A DNA stretch of 64,000 nt from Leptodactylus fallax (lineage: Eukaryota > Chordata > Amphibia > Anura > Leptodactylidae), in contig CAMRHE010000035.1 of NCBI GenBank assembly GCA_947044405.1, positions 8,963,501 to 9,027,500 of the forward strand, read 5' to 3'. A program made the translations under genes and the position numbers. The notes below the pieces were generated by a model that was not told where the DNA came from, did no database searches, and saw only the letters and a program-made list of their open reading frames with translations. Position 1 is the first letter of the stretch. Each line of letters opens with the position of its first letter. Of this stretch, positions 21,064-32,191 are shown one piece after another.

Positions 21064-21755
21064 TCCAAAGATTGGAGGTGGGAGCAGTGTGAGTAGGCCA
21101 CAGAGTGGCAAGTTGATATAATGTGGTGGTAGCAGCAGCATGAAGAGGCCATACAGTGACCCAGTGGCAGAGTGAGGAGGTGGCAGCTGCGTAAGGAGGC
21201 ATACAGTCACCCAGTGGCAGAGTGTGGAGGTGGCAGCAGCGTGAGTAGGACACAGAGTGGCAAGGTGATATAATGTGGAGGTAGCAGCAGCATGAGGAGG
21301 CCATACAGTCACCCAGTGGCAGAGTGAGGAGGTGGCAGCAGCGTGAGTTGGCCACAGAGTAGCTAGGTGATATAAAGTGTAGGTAGCAGTAGCGTGAGGA
21401 GGCCATACACTCTACCCAGTGGCAGAGTGAGGAGGTGGCAGCAGTGTGAGTAGGCCACAGAGTGGCAAGGTGATATAATGTGGAGGTAGCAGTAGTGTGA
21501 GAAGGCCATACAGTCACCCAGTGGCAGAGTGCGGAGGTGGCAGCAGCGTGAGTAGGGCCGAGAGTGGCAAGGTGATATAATGTGGAGGTAGCAGCAGCCT
21601 TAGGAGGCAATAGAGCGACCCGGTGACAGAGTGTGGAGGCGACAGCAGCATGAGGAGGCCAAAGAGTGGCAAGGTGATTATAATGTGGAGGTAGCAGCAG
21701 CCTTAGGAGGCCATACAGTGACCCAGTGGCAGAGTGTGGAGGCAGCATGGATCAT
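21064..21755. repeat. Tandem-repeat array of hAT G, proximal part
   Basis: This is the same unit family as 14371-15262, in phase with it across the Gypsy 2 insertion. It starts right after the stop codon region of the hAT transposase on the minus strand. Confidence 0.85.
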
Positions 21756-24700
21756 TTAATCTGCTGCATCAGGCATTGGTGGGTGGAAATCCTGTCTGAT
21801 CCACGCCTGATTCATCTTCACAAAGGTCAGCGTCTCCAAATTTTGGGTGGACAAGAGAGTTCTCCTAGGAGTAACTATAACCCCCACCACACTAAACACC
21901 TGCTCTGATGCCACAGTATTGGCTGGGCAGGACAGCTTTTCCAGTGCAAGCTCGGCCAGTTGCGGCCACAACTCCAGTTTGGCTGCCCAGTAGTCCAGCG
22001 GATCTTTGATGACGGGTGGCAGGGTGCACTCTAAGTATGCCACCACCTGCTGGTTCAATTTCTGCTCTGTGTCTAGCTGCTAATGAGCAGCTTCTTCACT
22101 ATGCGGGCGACTCTAGACTCAGGCTGGTGCTGATGAGGCCGATAATGCTCCTGCCACCCCCACCCCTTCCCACAGCTGCCATGCCAGTGCGAGTTGAGCA
22201 CTCAGGGCCCCCCCTGGTCGGACATGCAAGAGGACGAACAATGGTGCAGATAGGCAGCAGCCAACTTGCTACATAGCATGTCTCTATAGTAGTTCAGTTC
22301 GTCCTCCCTCTCAGCGAGTGTAAAAAAGGCCCCCATTTTTCCCTGATAGCGAGGGTCTAACATGGTGGAGAGCCAGTAGTCATCCTTATGCCGAATGGTG
22401 ACAATTCGGCTGTCACTGTGCAAGGATGTGAGCATGTATCGGGCCATTTGTGCAAGTGACTCCGAGGGACTCCCTGCATCCATCATCCAACTCCACTGCA
22501 TACTGCCACGGTGTGTCTGGGTCATCTGCCTTGTCCTCCTCATCTCCCTCTTGCTGTTACAATTTCTCCTGCTCCTCCTCTCCATCCATTTGGCTACACA
22601 TTGCTTGTGCTCCAATGTCCTCTTCATCCTTCTCCTCCTCCAGTTCAGCCCCCACAGGGCTCATGTGGCCGTGAGATGTAAGCGCCAAATCTATAGTCCC
22701 CTGAACAGCCAGATTGAAAAGCATCTTTTCTAGGATGTGAATCAGTGGAATGACATTGTTCATCCCGTAGTCCTGGCGACTGACTAACAAAGTGGCCTCC
22801 TCAAAGGGAACGAGCAAACGGCAGGTGTCATGCATGAGCTGCCACTGGCTAACGTTAAAGTTACACAGAGGAGTACATCTGTCCGCTTGGATCATCAAGA
22901 AATCGTTTATGGCTTTTCTCTGTTCATATAGTTGATCCAACATATGGAAGGTTTAATAGGTTTAATTCTAACGGGTGGAAACATTGCATATCAGCCTATG
23001 TTGTGGGAGGCCGTTCTGCTGCTGCAGCTCAAGGAGGGTATGCTTGGCAGTGTACAAGTGGCTGAAGTGCATGCAAAGTTTCCTTTCCATTTTTAGGATG
23101 TCTTGCAGATGGGTGGAACACTTAAAGAAATGTTTGACAACCAGATTGAACACGTGCGCCATGCAGGGCGCATGGCTAAGCCCTCCTTGACGCAGTGCCG
23201 ACACTATGTTCTTCCGGTTGTCGGTCACCATGGTTCCGATTTTAAGTTCTCTTGGAGAAAGCCAGGATTCAATTTCTTGATTGAGGACACGGAGCAGTTC
23301 CTCCCCTGTGTGACTTTGTTTGCCCAGGCAAACGAGGTGTAGAACAGTGTGACACCACTGTGCCCTCCCTGCACATGTGGTATTCTGGAGGAGCACTGTG
23401 AATTGTCCCTGCAGGGGAGGCTGAGGAGACAGTGGAGGATGAGGTGGACATTGTTGCAGGACCATCGCCGTGAGAATGTGGAGGCAGAAGTTGCATCACC
23501 TGTCCAAGTTGCTGCTGTGTCTGGGCAGGCACCACATTAACCCAGTGGGCCGTAAATGACATATACTGTGCTTGATTGTAGTTACAGCTCCACATGTCGG
23601 CGCTGCCGTGCACTTTGGCAGACACCGACAGGCTCAAGGACTGGCCCACCTTCTGTTCTACATATTTGTGCAGGGCTGGTACTGCCTTCTTGGCAAAGAA
23701 ATGATGGCTTGGGACTCTCCACCTCGACTCAGCGCAAGCCATTAGTTCTCTGAAAGGTGCAGAGTCCACCAATTGGAGAGGGAGTGACTGCAGCACCAGC
23801 AACTTGGACAGGAGCACGTTCAGCTTCTGCACCGCTGCATGATTGCATGCATACTGTTTTCTCCTAGATTCTCTGATCGATTGCTGACGCAATGACTGAC
23901 TAGGAGGAGGAGGAGGAGCAGGATCATCACGACCAGCAGATGATGGGAAAGACACACAGCTTCCTTCGGCTGAGGTGGTGGAGCCTTGACTGACTGTCTG
24001 AAATGGGGTGCGTGCCACTAGGTGATGCAATGGTTCCTGCGGCAGGCAGGACCACTACATTGGAGCCACGGCTCTCCCAGGCCACTTTATGGTGACGCTG
24101 CATATGTTGACGCAGGGCTGTGGTGCCAACATTGGCCCCCTGGCTACACTTCACCTTCTGCCCACAGATTGAACATATGGCCATGTTCACCTCCCCCCGG
24201 CAGCTTAACAAAAAACTGCCACACCGCCGAGTAGCTGATTTTACCCCAAACACTCCGCACTAACTGACTGCCACTGCCTCTGTGAACCCCTGCACCACTG
24301 CTTTTCGGGCAGGTAGGCTGCTGAGAAGCAGGTGGTCTACCCTGGGCACGTTTGGATCCCGACCTCCCACTCTGCTGACTTTGCCAACAATACCTCACGC
24401 ATAAGCTGCAACCCTCTTCTCCCGATGACGATGAAGCCCCTTCGTCACCCGGCTTCCAATTGTGATCGGCTACATCGTCATCCATTAATGTCTGCAGGTC
24501 ACTGATGTCCTCCTCAACGGTCTCTGAGCCAGGAGCCTGACTGCTCGCAACACCACTCTCCTCATCACTACTTGCCCGCCTTCTGGAGGAAGCGGCGGAT
24601 GTCTCCTCCAGATCTTGATTGGGCAATAGCTGCTGACTGTCTTGTACTAACTCCTCCTCACTTTATAGTGGATCTGAGCCCACAGCATAGAGTACTTCTC

Positions 24701-25042
24701 TAGCTGAGGGAACATAAAAGTACAGAGAAAGGATCAGGACAGCTGAGGGTACAGGGCCTTCTCCCAGCCATGCCAACTAAGGGTTGTGTCTGACGAACCC
24801 ACCGACTCTTGGTTGGGGGTGTCTGATTTGACTTGGGATGAAGTGGATGACTGAGTCAACCATTCTACAACCGTTGGGTTGCTGGTCAAGACACGACCTC
24901 TAGCTGACACTTGGAGCTCAAGCCTCTGTAAGTGACCCCTGCTGCCACATCCCCTTACTCTGCTGCGACCTATGCCTGAGCCAGAAACATTTAGGCCTGT
25001 GGCCCTCCCCTGTGCATTGCCTTTCCCTTCTGTGTCTGACAT
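21756..25042 (-). pseudogene. hAT transposase with BED zinc finger, decayed
   Basis: This is the transposase of element G, in at least five frame-shifted pieces. A likely N-terminus at ATG 25042 starts MSDTEGKGN. A BED zinc finger, CSICGQKVKC with a later HMQRHH (about 24080-24180), would bind the element ends; the frame changes just before it near 24185. The catalytic core follows: ADMWS near 23600 (first Asp region), then VTDNRKN and CMAHVFNLVVKH (second Asp and the C..H motif, 22968-23465). The C-terminal dimerisation domain is at 21756-22058 with LSCPANTVASEQVFS and LETLTFVKMNQ. The family excises and inserts DNA with 8-bp target duplications, as seen at this element's ends. Frameshifts make it non-functional. 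Confidence 0.85.
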
Positions 25043-25059
25043 ACTGTTAGATGAAAGAA

Positions 25060-25653
25060 CGTAATTACAGAGGAAATAAATACAGGGCAAAAAAGCCTGT
25101 AACTTTCTACTTTGAAGAGAACGGCGAATATGCCCCTTATTTCTTTCCCCACTAATGAACACCTTTAAAAAAAGCATGATAAAGGCAGAGATTACTGGAT
25201 AAGAATTATTTTTTTGATTTTTTTTGGCAGTACTGTACTGCAAAATGGCCTGTAATTTTGTACTTGAAGCACAACGCCGAATATGCCCCTTATTTGTTTC
25301 CCCACTAATAAACACCTTTAAATAAGTGTTACAATAACAGCTAACTGCAGAGATTAGTGGCTAAGAAGTATTGATTTTTGCCACTACTGTATTGAGAAAT
25401 GGCCAGTAATTTTATACTGGAAAAAAAATGGCGAATATGGCCCTTATTTGTTACCCCACTAATAAACACCTTTAAATAAGTGTTAGAATAACAGCTAACT
25501 GCAGAGATTAGTGGCTACGAATTAATGATTTTTGCCACTACTGTATTGAGAAATGGCCTGTAATTTTATACTTGGAACAAAATGGTGAATATGGCCCTTA
25601 TTTGTTTCCACGCTCATAAATACCTTTAAATAAGTGTTAGAATAACCGCTAAC
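25060..25653. repeat. ~154-bp tandem repeat of hAT G leader, part 1
   Basis: Units carrying AAATGGCCTGTAATTTTA, CCCCACTAATAAACACC and CTGCAGAGATTAGTGG recur every 152-156 bp (aaatggcc near 25242, 25395 and 25551). The array continues at 28130-28540 after the Penelope-like insertion. Confidence 0.85.
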
Positions 25654-25695
25654 TGCAGAGATTAGTGGAAGAGTGAAGAAATCAGGCGATACCTT

Positions 25696-26703
25696 TGTAG
25701 CCCTATTTGGGGGGGGGGGTATGAGTATTATCCCTCCCGCAACAGACTCTGGCGCTGACCTGTGTGTATAATGGGACCTGACGCCTTCGCTGAAGGGAAG
25801 AGTGGGAACATATATGAAATATATCAGTGCCTCCACCCAGGATAGAGCCTCTGTATTACAGGGAGAATCTCTTCCTGGGACTTACCCATGAAGTACAGTT
25901 AGTAGCCTTAACAAGGATCACTGTACTAATCTCACAGTCTGAAGAATACATACAGATACCACATAAGGTTATAACAGTAGCTTTATAAGAATCAACAGGG
26001 TAATAATACATACATAAAATATACTCAGAACACAGCAATACTACAACAACCAGCAAGTCCTCAACCGTCTTAGGTTATATACCCGGGTATATATATAGAT
26101 ATATAGCAAGAGTCCAGTGCACAATACCTCCAGGCAACAGAAGAGATGCAGGGGCCCCTGTGGATGACTGTGGATCCTCGGATTCTTCCAGGAGATGACA
26201 GACAGCCGATCAGGAGATGATGATGATGATGGTGAGATTCTTCACAGGCAGCAAACAGGGCGACGGTGACGGCAGTAGATGCAGGCCTGACTACCCTAAC
26301 ACTGAGTCCTTAACCTGCCAGCTAAACTACTAGTGCAACCGGGCCTCTAACTAGCTAGTTGGCCTTCGGAAGCCTAACCTATCACTGCCCTGAACTATAT
26401 ATATATTGATCCCTAACTACGGTTACTAGCTAGGTCCTGTGAGTATATAGGGGGTAACACATACCTAACTATATACTGTGAAGTAAAGAGGAACAAGTGG
26501 CTCTTAGACTCCCCCAGACATAACATGTCTGTCTCAGCAGCTCTGCTCACATCTCTCCCCCCAGCAGCTCTGCCTCACATGTGTCTGACTCACTGTATTT
26601 ACAAAACAAAACTTGCACTGAATGCCTGGGGTCTCTGAAGCCAAACTGCAGGGGCAAAGAAGCCAGATACATTATATACTAGTAGAAATGGCAGTTCCCT
26701 ACA
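25696..26703 (-). repeat. Solo LTR of the Gypsy 1 family
   Basis: It is a full-length inverted copy of the Gypsy 1 LTR (TGTAGCCC to GTTCCCTACA on +) with no internal region. The flanks give cctt on both sides (or ccttt if the first T belongs to the host). It lies inside the 3' tail of the Penelope-like element. It arose by recombination between the two LTRs of a once-complete element. It is a little more diverged than the two Gypsy 1 LTRs are from each other. Confidence 0.9.
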
Positions 26704-26981
26704 CCTTTTAGAGGCTAACTGAGTATATTTCTAAGTAAGCTTTCAGAAGTGCTAGCTTCCTTCATCAGACATGGTGTTATACAAGAACTGAAAATTCACA
26801 GATTTTTATACACATGGTCTTCAAAGGATTTTAGAGTCCTTAAAAAAAACCCAAAACAAAATGCAATCTAAGTAGAGAAGTTATTTACAACCGGTCAAAA
26901 AACAATCTGGAAAGTTGTGGTGAGTGACAGAGGGATCTGTTATCTGTTTGCTATCAGGAGGTGATTTGTGACCCTCACAGT

Positions 26982-28121
26982 TCATACATAGTGTGACATG
27001 AAGCTGGCATGAATATTAAGTCCAAATTGCAGAGTTTTAAATTTTTGCATAAACTTGTACTCCCATTGTTTCCTCTCCTCCTGCGTCTTAAACTGTCCCA
27101 TTAAAACCACAACCCGCAAATCTTCAATAGAGTGGTTTTCTCCGGAGAAATGTGCGGCCACTGGGAGATCAGTTCTGCTGTTATTAATATTGGATCTGTG
27201 TGAGTTTATTCTCTGACTAAGTCTCTGCCCTGTTTCCCCCACATAGAGGCCTGTGGTGGGACATTGCACACACATTATGAGGTACACCACATTGGAAGAC
27301 CTGCAGGAAAATGTCCTCCTAATTCTGTGCACCTGTTGTGACTGTGGCATAGGTACACTGTCAGCGGTGTGGATGTGCCTGCAGGTCATGCACCTTTTAT
27401 GTAGGCAAGGTGAGGTGCCATTTTCATTTGGGGCCTTCAGGGCACTCCGGACAATAATACGCCTCAGGTTTGGTGGTTGTCGAAAGGAAAGGAGAGGGGG
27501 GACTGGAAATATGTCCTTGACTCTGTTTTCCCTATGTAGCACAGTTTGGAGATCCTTGGCAATCCTTCGTAGGATCTCCAGCTGTGGGTTGTAGGTGACA
27601 ACTAGGGGCACTCGGGCTTCTTTCTGGGTCTTTTTATATGTCAGCAGACTGTCTCTGTTAATGGCTGCCGCTTTGTTTAATTGGTTGTCTGTCACTTTTG
27701 GTTTGTATCCCAATCGGAGAAATTTCATCCTCAGATCCAGGAGGTGCTTGTCCAGGTCTGCTTTGTCGGAGCAAATACGATTGTATCGTATAGCCTGGCT
27801 GTAGATGATAGATTGTCTTGTGTGCTTGGGGTGGAAGCTGTCGTTTCTCAGGTAGGCCATTCTGTCTGTGGGTTTGTGGTATATCGATGTGAGTAGCCGG
27901 TGGTCTTTGAAGTATATTGTGGTATCCAGAAAGTGAATTTCACTCCCTGAATAGCTAAGTTTAAGGTTGATGGTAGGTCGAAAGTCATTGAAGTCATTAT
28001 GGAATTGAAGTAGGGCCTCCTCACCTGCAGTCCAGATGACAAGGATATCATCGATATAACGAAGGTAAATCATAGGTTTGGTGGCGCATGTCGATAAATA
28101 TGCTCCTTCCAGTTCTGCCAT
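26982..28121 (-). pseudogene. Penelope-like RT/GIY-YIG endonuclease, C-terminal part
   Basis: An uninterrupted 379-residue frame begins in mid-domain. Near its start, YLRYIDDILVIW contains the reverse transcriptase catalytic Asp pair. Downstream are a linker with Cys-rich CMTCRH and the GIY-YIG nuclease VVYLIMCVQC followed by GLYVGETGQRL, which nicks the target DNA in Penelope-like elements. The frame ends about 300 bp before the element's 3' end. The N-terminal part of the reverse transcriptase is missing through 5' truncation at insertion. The reading frame has no internal stop, so it is a fairly young but non-autonomous copy. The M at 28121 is only the first Met of the remaining frame. Confidence 0.9.
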
Positions 28122-28129
28122 AAAGATAG

Positions 28130-28540
28130 TGCAGAGATTAGTGGCTAAGAATTATTGATTTTTGCCACTACTGTATTGCGAAATGGCCTGGAATTTTAAA
28201 CTCTGAACAGAACGGCTAATATGCCCCTTATGTTTTTCCCTACTAATAAATGCCTTGAAAAAGGCATTAGAACAGATGACTGCAGAGATAACGGGATAAG
28301 AATTTAGTTTTCTTTGGCACAGTTGTACTAACAAATGGCCTGTAGTATTATGCTTTGAAAGAACAATGAATAAGCCCCTTATAATAAACGCCTTGAAAAA
28401 GGCATTAGAACAGATAACTGTAGATATTAGTGGATGATAACTTACTATTTTTTGCTGTACTGCACTGTAAAAGGCTTGTTGTGTTCCACCTTGAAGACAT
28501 AAGTATGAGTAATGAGAAGCAGTAAGTGAGTGCTGCAATG
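28130..28540. repeat. ~154-bp tandem repeat of hAT G leader, part 2
   Basis: It continues the array of 25060-25653 (aaatggcc at about 28180 and 28334) in the same orientation. Confidence 0.8.
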
Positions 28541-28976
28541 TGTATTAAAATTCTTGCTGTTAATGACGCTGCAACCCCCCAAATTCTTCTTTTAATTCCT
28601 CCCTTTACTTTCCCTACACTTGTAATCCTCTTTCCCTAAATTTCTGTCTGTTTTCTAAGTCTTTCCCTAGTTCCTGCTGATGTCTATCCCTGCAGTAAGA
28701 GTGATGTGAAATGACTACCTAAAATGGCCAAGGATTTTTATAGGACTGTGACATCACAGGGCCAGCTGGCTGCTGATTAGCTGCATGCTTGGCATTGTGG
28801 GTGATCCCACGTTCCCAGAGTTCCTTGCCCCTTGTCCTAACATGTGCAGCAGCCATTTTATTAAAAAATGTGATTCGATGCATCGAAGCATGAGGAAATC
28901 CGGAAACGAGGCGAATTGAAGATTCTTGAAATTGGGATCGAATTCCACTTCTGCAGCTTCAATTTGCTCATCTCTA
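28541..28976 (-). other. Leader and right terminus of hAT G
   Basis: Non-coding sequence lies between the tandem array and the terminal inverted repeat at 28967-28976. It holds a promoter candidate for the transposase (next entry). Nothing else is recognisable. Confidence 0.6.
28733..28744 (-). promoter_or_regulatory. TATA-like box upstream of hAT G transposase
   Basis: On the minus strand the sequence reads CTATAAAAATCC. It is near the element end and points towards the transposase frame. Function is inferred from position and match only. Confidence 0.35.
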
Positions 28977-29019
28977 GCCAGGGCTAATACTTGCTTAAGT
29001 TTATTTCATATAATTTAAG

Positions 29020-29483
29020 TCTAAGGCCCCACTTTGCGGAAAAGCTGCTTTTTTGTTGCAGATTCTGCAGCGTGTTTTTGAGCTAAAGTCAGAAGGGGAT
29101 TGAGCAGACATATAAGTGAAGTTCCTAGATATTTTCTATTCTTTTTGAAGCTACGCTTGACTTTGGCTTAAAAGACTGCAGCAAAATATGCAACAAATAA
29201 GGCAGCTTTTCCTCAACATGGGGCTTCAGCCTAAATATACCAAAGCTTTCAGATTACTTAGGTAGTTAGGCAGTCAGTTTATATGAGGAATAACAATTTT
29301 TTTGGCCATAATGTAACTTGTATTATGCATTTTAGCAGATTCCGCTCTGCAAGCTCTATCTCTAGAAAACCTCTGCGGACTTTCTGTGAAAAGTGCTGTG
29401 GGAAAAACTGTGATGCGTTTCTTCCACAGTTTTTCCTGCATTGCTTTTTCGCTGCGGCCTGCTACATGGGGCCTTAGCCTAAG
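29020..29483. repeat. MITE-like inverted repeats (GGCCCCA...TGGGGC type)
   Basis: One unit starts ctaaggccccactttgcgg and closes with the inverse catggggcttcagcct near 29216-29231. A second closes with catggggccttagcctaag at about 29465-29483. The same end sequence appears at 37086-37378 and 63486-63590. The ends pair as inverted repeats, so these are short non-autonomous elements. I cannot give the superfamily. Confidence 0.5.
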
Positions 29484-29565
29484 ATGGAATATAGCAGAGA
29501 TTTCAGGCTGATTCATTTTAGGATGATGAATGGGGGCTTGTTAAGTAAAGAAAACCATTTTTCTT

Positions 29566-30737
29566 TTTCTTTTTAAACCGTAATTTTTATTAAACAATTT
29601 TATATAAAAAATAACTGGAGACAAATTAGACAAATGGGGCGAGACTACCCGCCACAGCTCCAAGCAATAATATATACAGAAGAACTTGAGATACCAATAG
29701 TAACAAAATGCAATAAAAGTCAGAAAACAAGAGGGAGAACAAAAAGGGAAAGAGGGGAGGGGGGAATCCATGGTCAGAAGGTGTTTAAGATACAATAGGT
29801 GTCCCAAGGGGTCCAGATGGACTGGAATGCATCCACAGTGTTATCAAGGCTCGCAGTAAGAAATTCAAAGCTACAGACATCTTTCATTCTCTTGAAAAGT
29901 TCAGGGCTTTAGGTGGGGAGGCGATAGACCTCCAATGTTTAGCGATAAGAGTCTTTGCCGCTGTGCATAGATAAAGGAATAACCTAGATGTCTTCTTACC
30001 TAGGTGTCTGGGAGGGAGGTTCAAGAGGTATGCAAGAGGGTCCAAGTGGACTCCCTGGATAAAGAGAGTATCTGTCAGTGCCTTGACCTCCGTCCAGGAG
30101 CCCGGGATTAACGGACATTCCCAAAAGATATGTTATAGAGTGCCCATCTCTGAGTGACATCACCAGCACTCTGAGGGTGTCGATGGGTTTAAAGAAGAGC
30201 AGGAGTGTGGTACCAATGCATCAGTAGCTTGTATTGAGTTTCCTTAAAGTTTACACACAAGGAGGATTTCATAGCATGAGACCAAACTATCTGCCACTGC
30301 CCCTGGGAGATAGGTCTATCTATTGCCTCCTCCCACTTGGACATATAACGGTGATTAGGGGATGTATTGCCCTCAGGGAAGAATAGGATCTGATAGATGG
30401 ATGAAATGAGACCCCTAGTAGAGATACCAGCCTGGCAGATCTTCTCAAACATGGTGGGAAGGGAGACCTTTAGGGAGCCATGTAATGAGTGGACAAAATG
30501 AACTACCTGCTGATAGTGAAGCCATTCTGTCGCTGGGAGGTTTAAGGTAGATGTGAGGTAGTCAAAGGAACTGAGCTCCATCGTCGCTGAGTCAACCATG
30601 TCAACAATCCTGAACAGGCCTGCTCTGGACCATACGGTTACCATAATGGACGACAGTCCCTCCAGAAAAAGGGGGTTGTAGAGGAGGGAGACCATCGAGG
30701 AATGTCCAGATTCCAAGGGGAACAAGGAATGACAAAC
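29566..30737 (-). mobile_element. 5'-truncated L1-clade LINE fragment
   Basis: A 19-bp perfect direct repeat, aaagaaaaccatttttctt, flanks the fragment at 29547-29565 and 30738-30756. On + it begins with a T-rich tract (tttctttttaaacc), which is the A-rich tail of a minus-strand element. Target duplication, tail and 5' truncation are the marks of target-primed reverse transcription. The coding part is the C-terminal end of a LINE ORF2. Confidence 0.85.
30189..30737 (-). pseudogene. L1-clade ORF2 C-terminal fragment
   Basis: The frame shows the post-RT region of L1-type ORF2 proteins: NHRYMSKWEEAI, then QWQIVWSHAMKSS and FKETQYKLLMHWYHTPALL. In the next frame downstream (below 30189) the sequence continues with the Cys-rich GTLYHIFWECP-like block, so a frameshift or stop interrupts it. 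The reverse transcriptase and endonuclease are absent because of 5' truncation. Assignment to the L1 clade is by pattern; a Tx1-type relative is also possible. Confidence 0.7.
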
Positions 30738-31139
30738 AAAGAAAACCATTTTTCTTGCTATATGAAAAGATTTTTGAAAAGTTAGTGACCATTTAAACCA
30801 GTATATGCTACTTGATCAAACATTTCATCTAGAACCATCTGTATTAATTTAGAATTGATCGATTCTTTGATGCCATAACAGCCTTTACTTTACTTTAAAG
30901 CAGGGGTCTCAAACTCGCGGCCCGCGGGCCGACTGCGGCCCTCGGGACAATAGTTTGCGGCCCCCACCTCAATATCAAAGTTTAATGTTAGTGCGGCCCG
31001 AGTTTGATACGAATGGCACCAGGGGCGCACTGTCTGGGGGTGGCATTTTTTACTATCTAATGTAAACCAGCCCAGGACAGGCCGCTTTAAAAAAAAACAA
31101 CGCTAGCGGGGCCTGTCCTGGGCTGGCTTACGAGACGTC

Positions 31140-31440
31140 CACATCACAGCGCAGGCAGCGATATAATGACGTCATCGCGCCTCCTACGCTGAGACACAGA
31201 CGTCTCGGACAAGAGGAGGAGGCGGCGGCGGCTGCATCAAGGCATCGCAGGTAGGTGAGGATAAGTTTTTTTTATATATAAATAGGCCGTGACCTGCTGG
31301 AGTATCCCCGGCAGGTCACGGCCTATTTATTTCCCTACCCGGCGTCTGCTCGTGGCCGCCCCCACTTCCCTTTCTGCTATGGGACGCAGAAAGGGAAGTG
31401 GATGCCGCTGTGAGCAGCCGCGGGCATCGGTAAGTGAGGC
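31140..31440. promoter_or_regulatory. CpG-rich segment of element B, distal
   Basis: It is very CpG-rich, with TGACGTCA at 31167-31174, a gcaggtaggtgagg donor-like site near 31250, and tcggtaagtgagg near 31429. A palindromic ataggccgtgacctgc stretch (31283-31328) also occurs. It is homologous to 40400-40720 in element D. Promoter activity is only inferred. Confidence 0.3.
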
Positions 31441-31460
31441 CGCGGGCCTCAAATACTACT

Positions 31461-31504
31461 ATTATTATACTCCGGGGTCTTTTTAGACCCCGGAGTATAA
31501 TAAT
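31461..31504. other. Hairpin, distal type, element B
   Basis: A 20-bp perfect stem (ATTATTATACTCCGGGGTCT, 31461-31480) with loop tttt and the exact complement to 31504. It carries the CTCC/GGAG form of the stem, found on the side away from the minisatellite. Confidence 0.9.
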
Positions 31505-31736
31505 CGGAGACCTAGGGGAGGTGAAGGAACATAAAAACCAATGCTACTCACCTCTCCTGCAATCCGCTGTCACTCCGAGCAGGCTTGGGCGCTCTGGTGA
31601 CGTCATCAGGTCGCGTCGCCGGTCTCATCATGTGACTTAATTAGACAGGGCCGAAAGCTGCTGGGAGTGCTCCCGTTTCCAGTATAGGTAAGTAACACTG
31701 GTTTTTATGTTTGTCACCTCCCCTGGGTCTCTGATC
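31505..31736. promoter_or_regulatory. Hairpin-bounded module core, element B
   Basis: The two arms are inverted copies: ctactcacctctcctgc near 31549 and taggtaagtaacactgg near 31685. Each gives an outward AG/GTRAGTA donor-like site. The centre has TGACGTCA at 31598-31605. The same layout recurs in elements C, D and E. Confidence 0.35.
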
Positions 31737-31774
31737 ATTATACTCTGGGTTCTGAAAAGAACCCAGACTATAAT
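31737..31774. other. Hairpin, minisatellite-proximal type, element B
   Basis: A near-perfect 17-bp stem (attatactctgggttct against agaacccagactataat) with loop gaaa. One pair is mismatched. Confidence 0.8.
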
Positions 31775-31799
31775 AATAGTTCTTGGGTGGGCAACTATG

Positions 31800-31960
31800 G
31801 TGCACAATACCGTGTGCAGGGGCCACTATGGAGCATATACAAGTGCAGGGGCCACTAGGGAGCAGAATACAAGTGCAGGGGCCACTAGGGAGCATAATAC
31901 AAGTGCAGGGGCCACTATGGAGCATAATACCGTGTGCAGGGGCCAATATGGAGCATATTA
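31800..31960. repeat. 30-bp minisatellite of element B
   Basis: Five copies of a unit like GCAGGGGCCACTATGGAGCA plus taatacaagt. It is the reverse complement of the unit in elements C, D and E. Confidence 0.9.
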
Positions 31961-32191
31961 CCGGAGTGGAAAACCTGATGCGGCCCAGCCTCACCCAGAC
32001 TCTACCTCCAGCGGCCCCCGGGTAAATTGAGTTTGAGACCCCTGCTTTAAAGGCTTCTACTAGAGGAGTTGAGGGACAGCTGAGGACATTAACATTAATG
32101 CAGTTCAGTACTTCTCTATATATGTCCTGCGTAATCCTAGGCTCTAAGGAAGAGAAAGATGAAGTTGAGAGCAGAGAAAGAGAAGGTTAGG

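Larger units (their letters stand above)
25669..28129 (-). mobile_element. 5'-truncated Penelope-like element
   Basis: The minus-strand sequence carries a Penelope-type reverse transcriptase/GIY-YIG endonuclease frame and a 3' tail with gatgaaggaagctagcac. It sits inside the ~154-bp array of hAT G. A 15-bp direct repeat, tgcagagattagtgg, flanks it at 25654-25668 and 28130-28144, consistent with a target duplication, and the array reads continuously if it is removed. A solo LTR has inserted near its 3' end. Confidence 0.85.
6688..28976 (-). mobile_element. hAT element G, 22 kb with nested insertions
   Basis: The left end starts TAGAGATGAG, and the right end is its inverse, CTCATCTCTA. The flanks are gtcagggc (6680-6687) and gccagggc (28977-28984), an 8-bp target duplication with one mismatch. 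The element's own parts are a left arm (6688-6796), a tandem-repeat 3' region (14371-15262 plus 21064-21755), a decayed BED-finger hAT transposase (21756-25042, minus), a ~154-bp tandem repeat (25060-25653 plus 28130-28540) and a leader (28541-28976). Two Gypsy elements, a Penelope-like element and a solo LTR have inserted since. Without them the element would be about 6 kb. Confidence 0.85.
30901..32044. mobile_element. Non-autonomous hAT-like element B (1.1 kb)
   Basis: The ends are perfect inverted repeats, CAGGGGTCTCAAACTC and GAGTTTGAGACCCCTG. An 8-bp perfect duplication, ctttaaag, flanks it at 30893-30900 and 32045-32052. There is no transposase. The inside holds a CpG-rich region with CRE palindromes, two hairpins and a short 30-bp minisatellite, in the orientation opposite to element D. 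About 700 bp (31030-31775) is homologous to the reverse complement of element D (40055-40800), although the two elements have different ends. Confidence 0.92.

Noticed and set aside
15250..21075. ggaggtgg on both sides of Gypsy 2 as a target duplication
   Set aside because: The motif is part of the tandem unit and is separated from the LTR ends by extra bases, so it is not evidence of a duplication.
14455..21748. ORFs of 80-230 codons in the hAT G tandem arrays (for example 21050-21748)
   Set aside because: They are repetitive translations of the array, not related to the transposase frames.
7443..26056. 66-residue ORF conserved at 7443, 13831 and 25856
   Set aside because: It is part of the Gypsy 1 LTR, and conservation follows from shared ancestry of the three LTR copies. 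The start codon is not a plausible ATG context.
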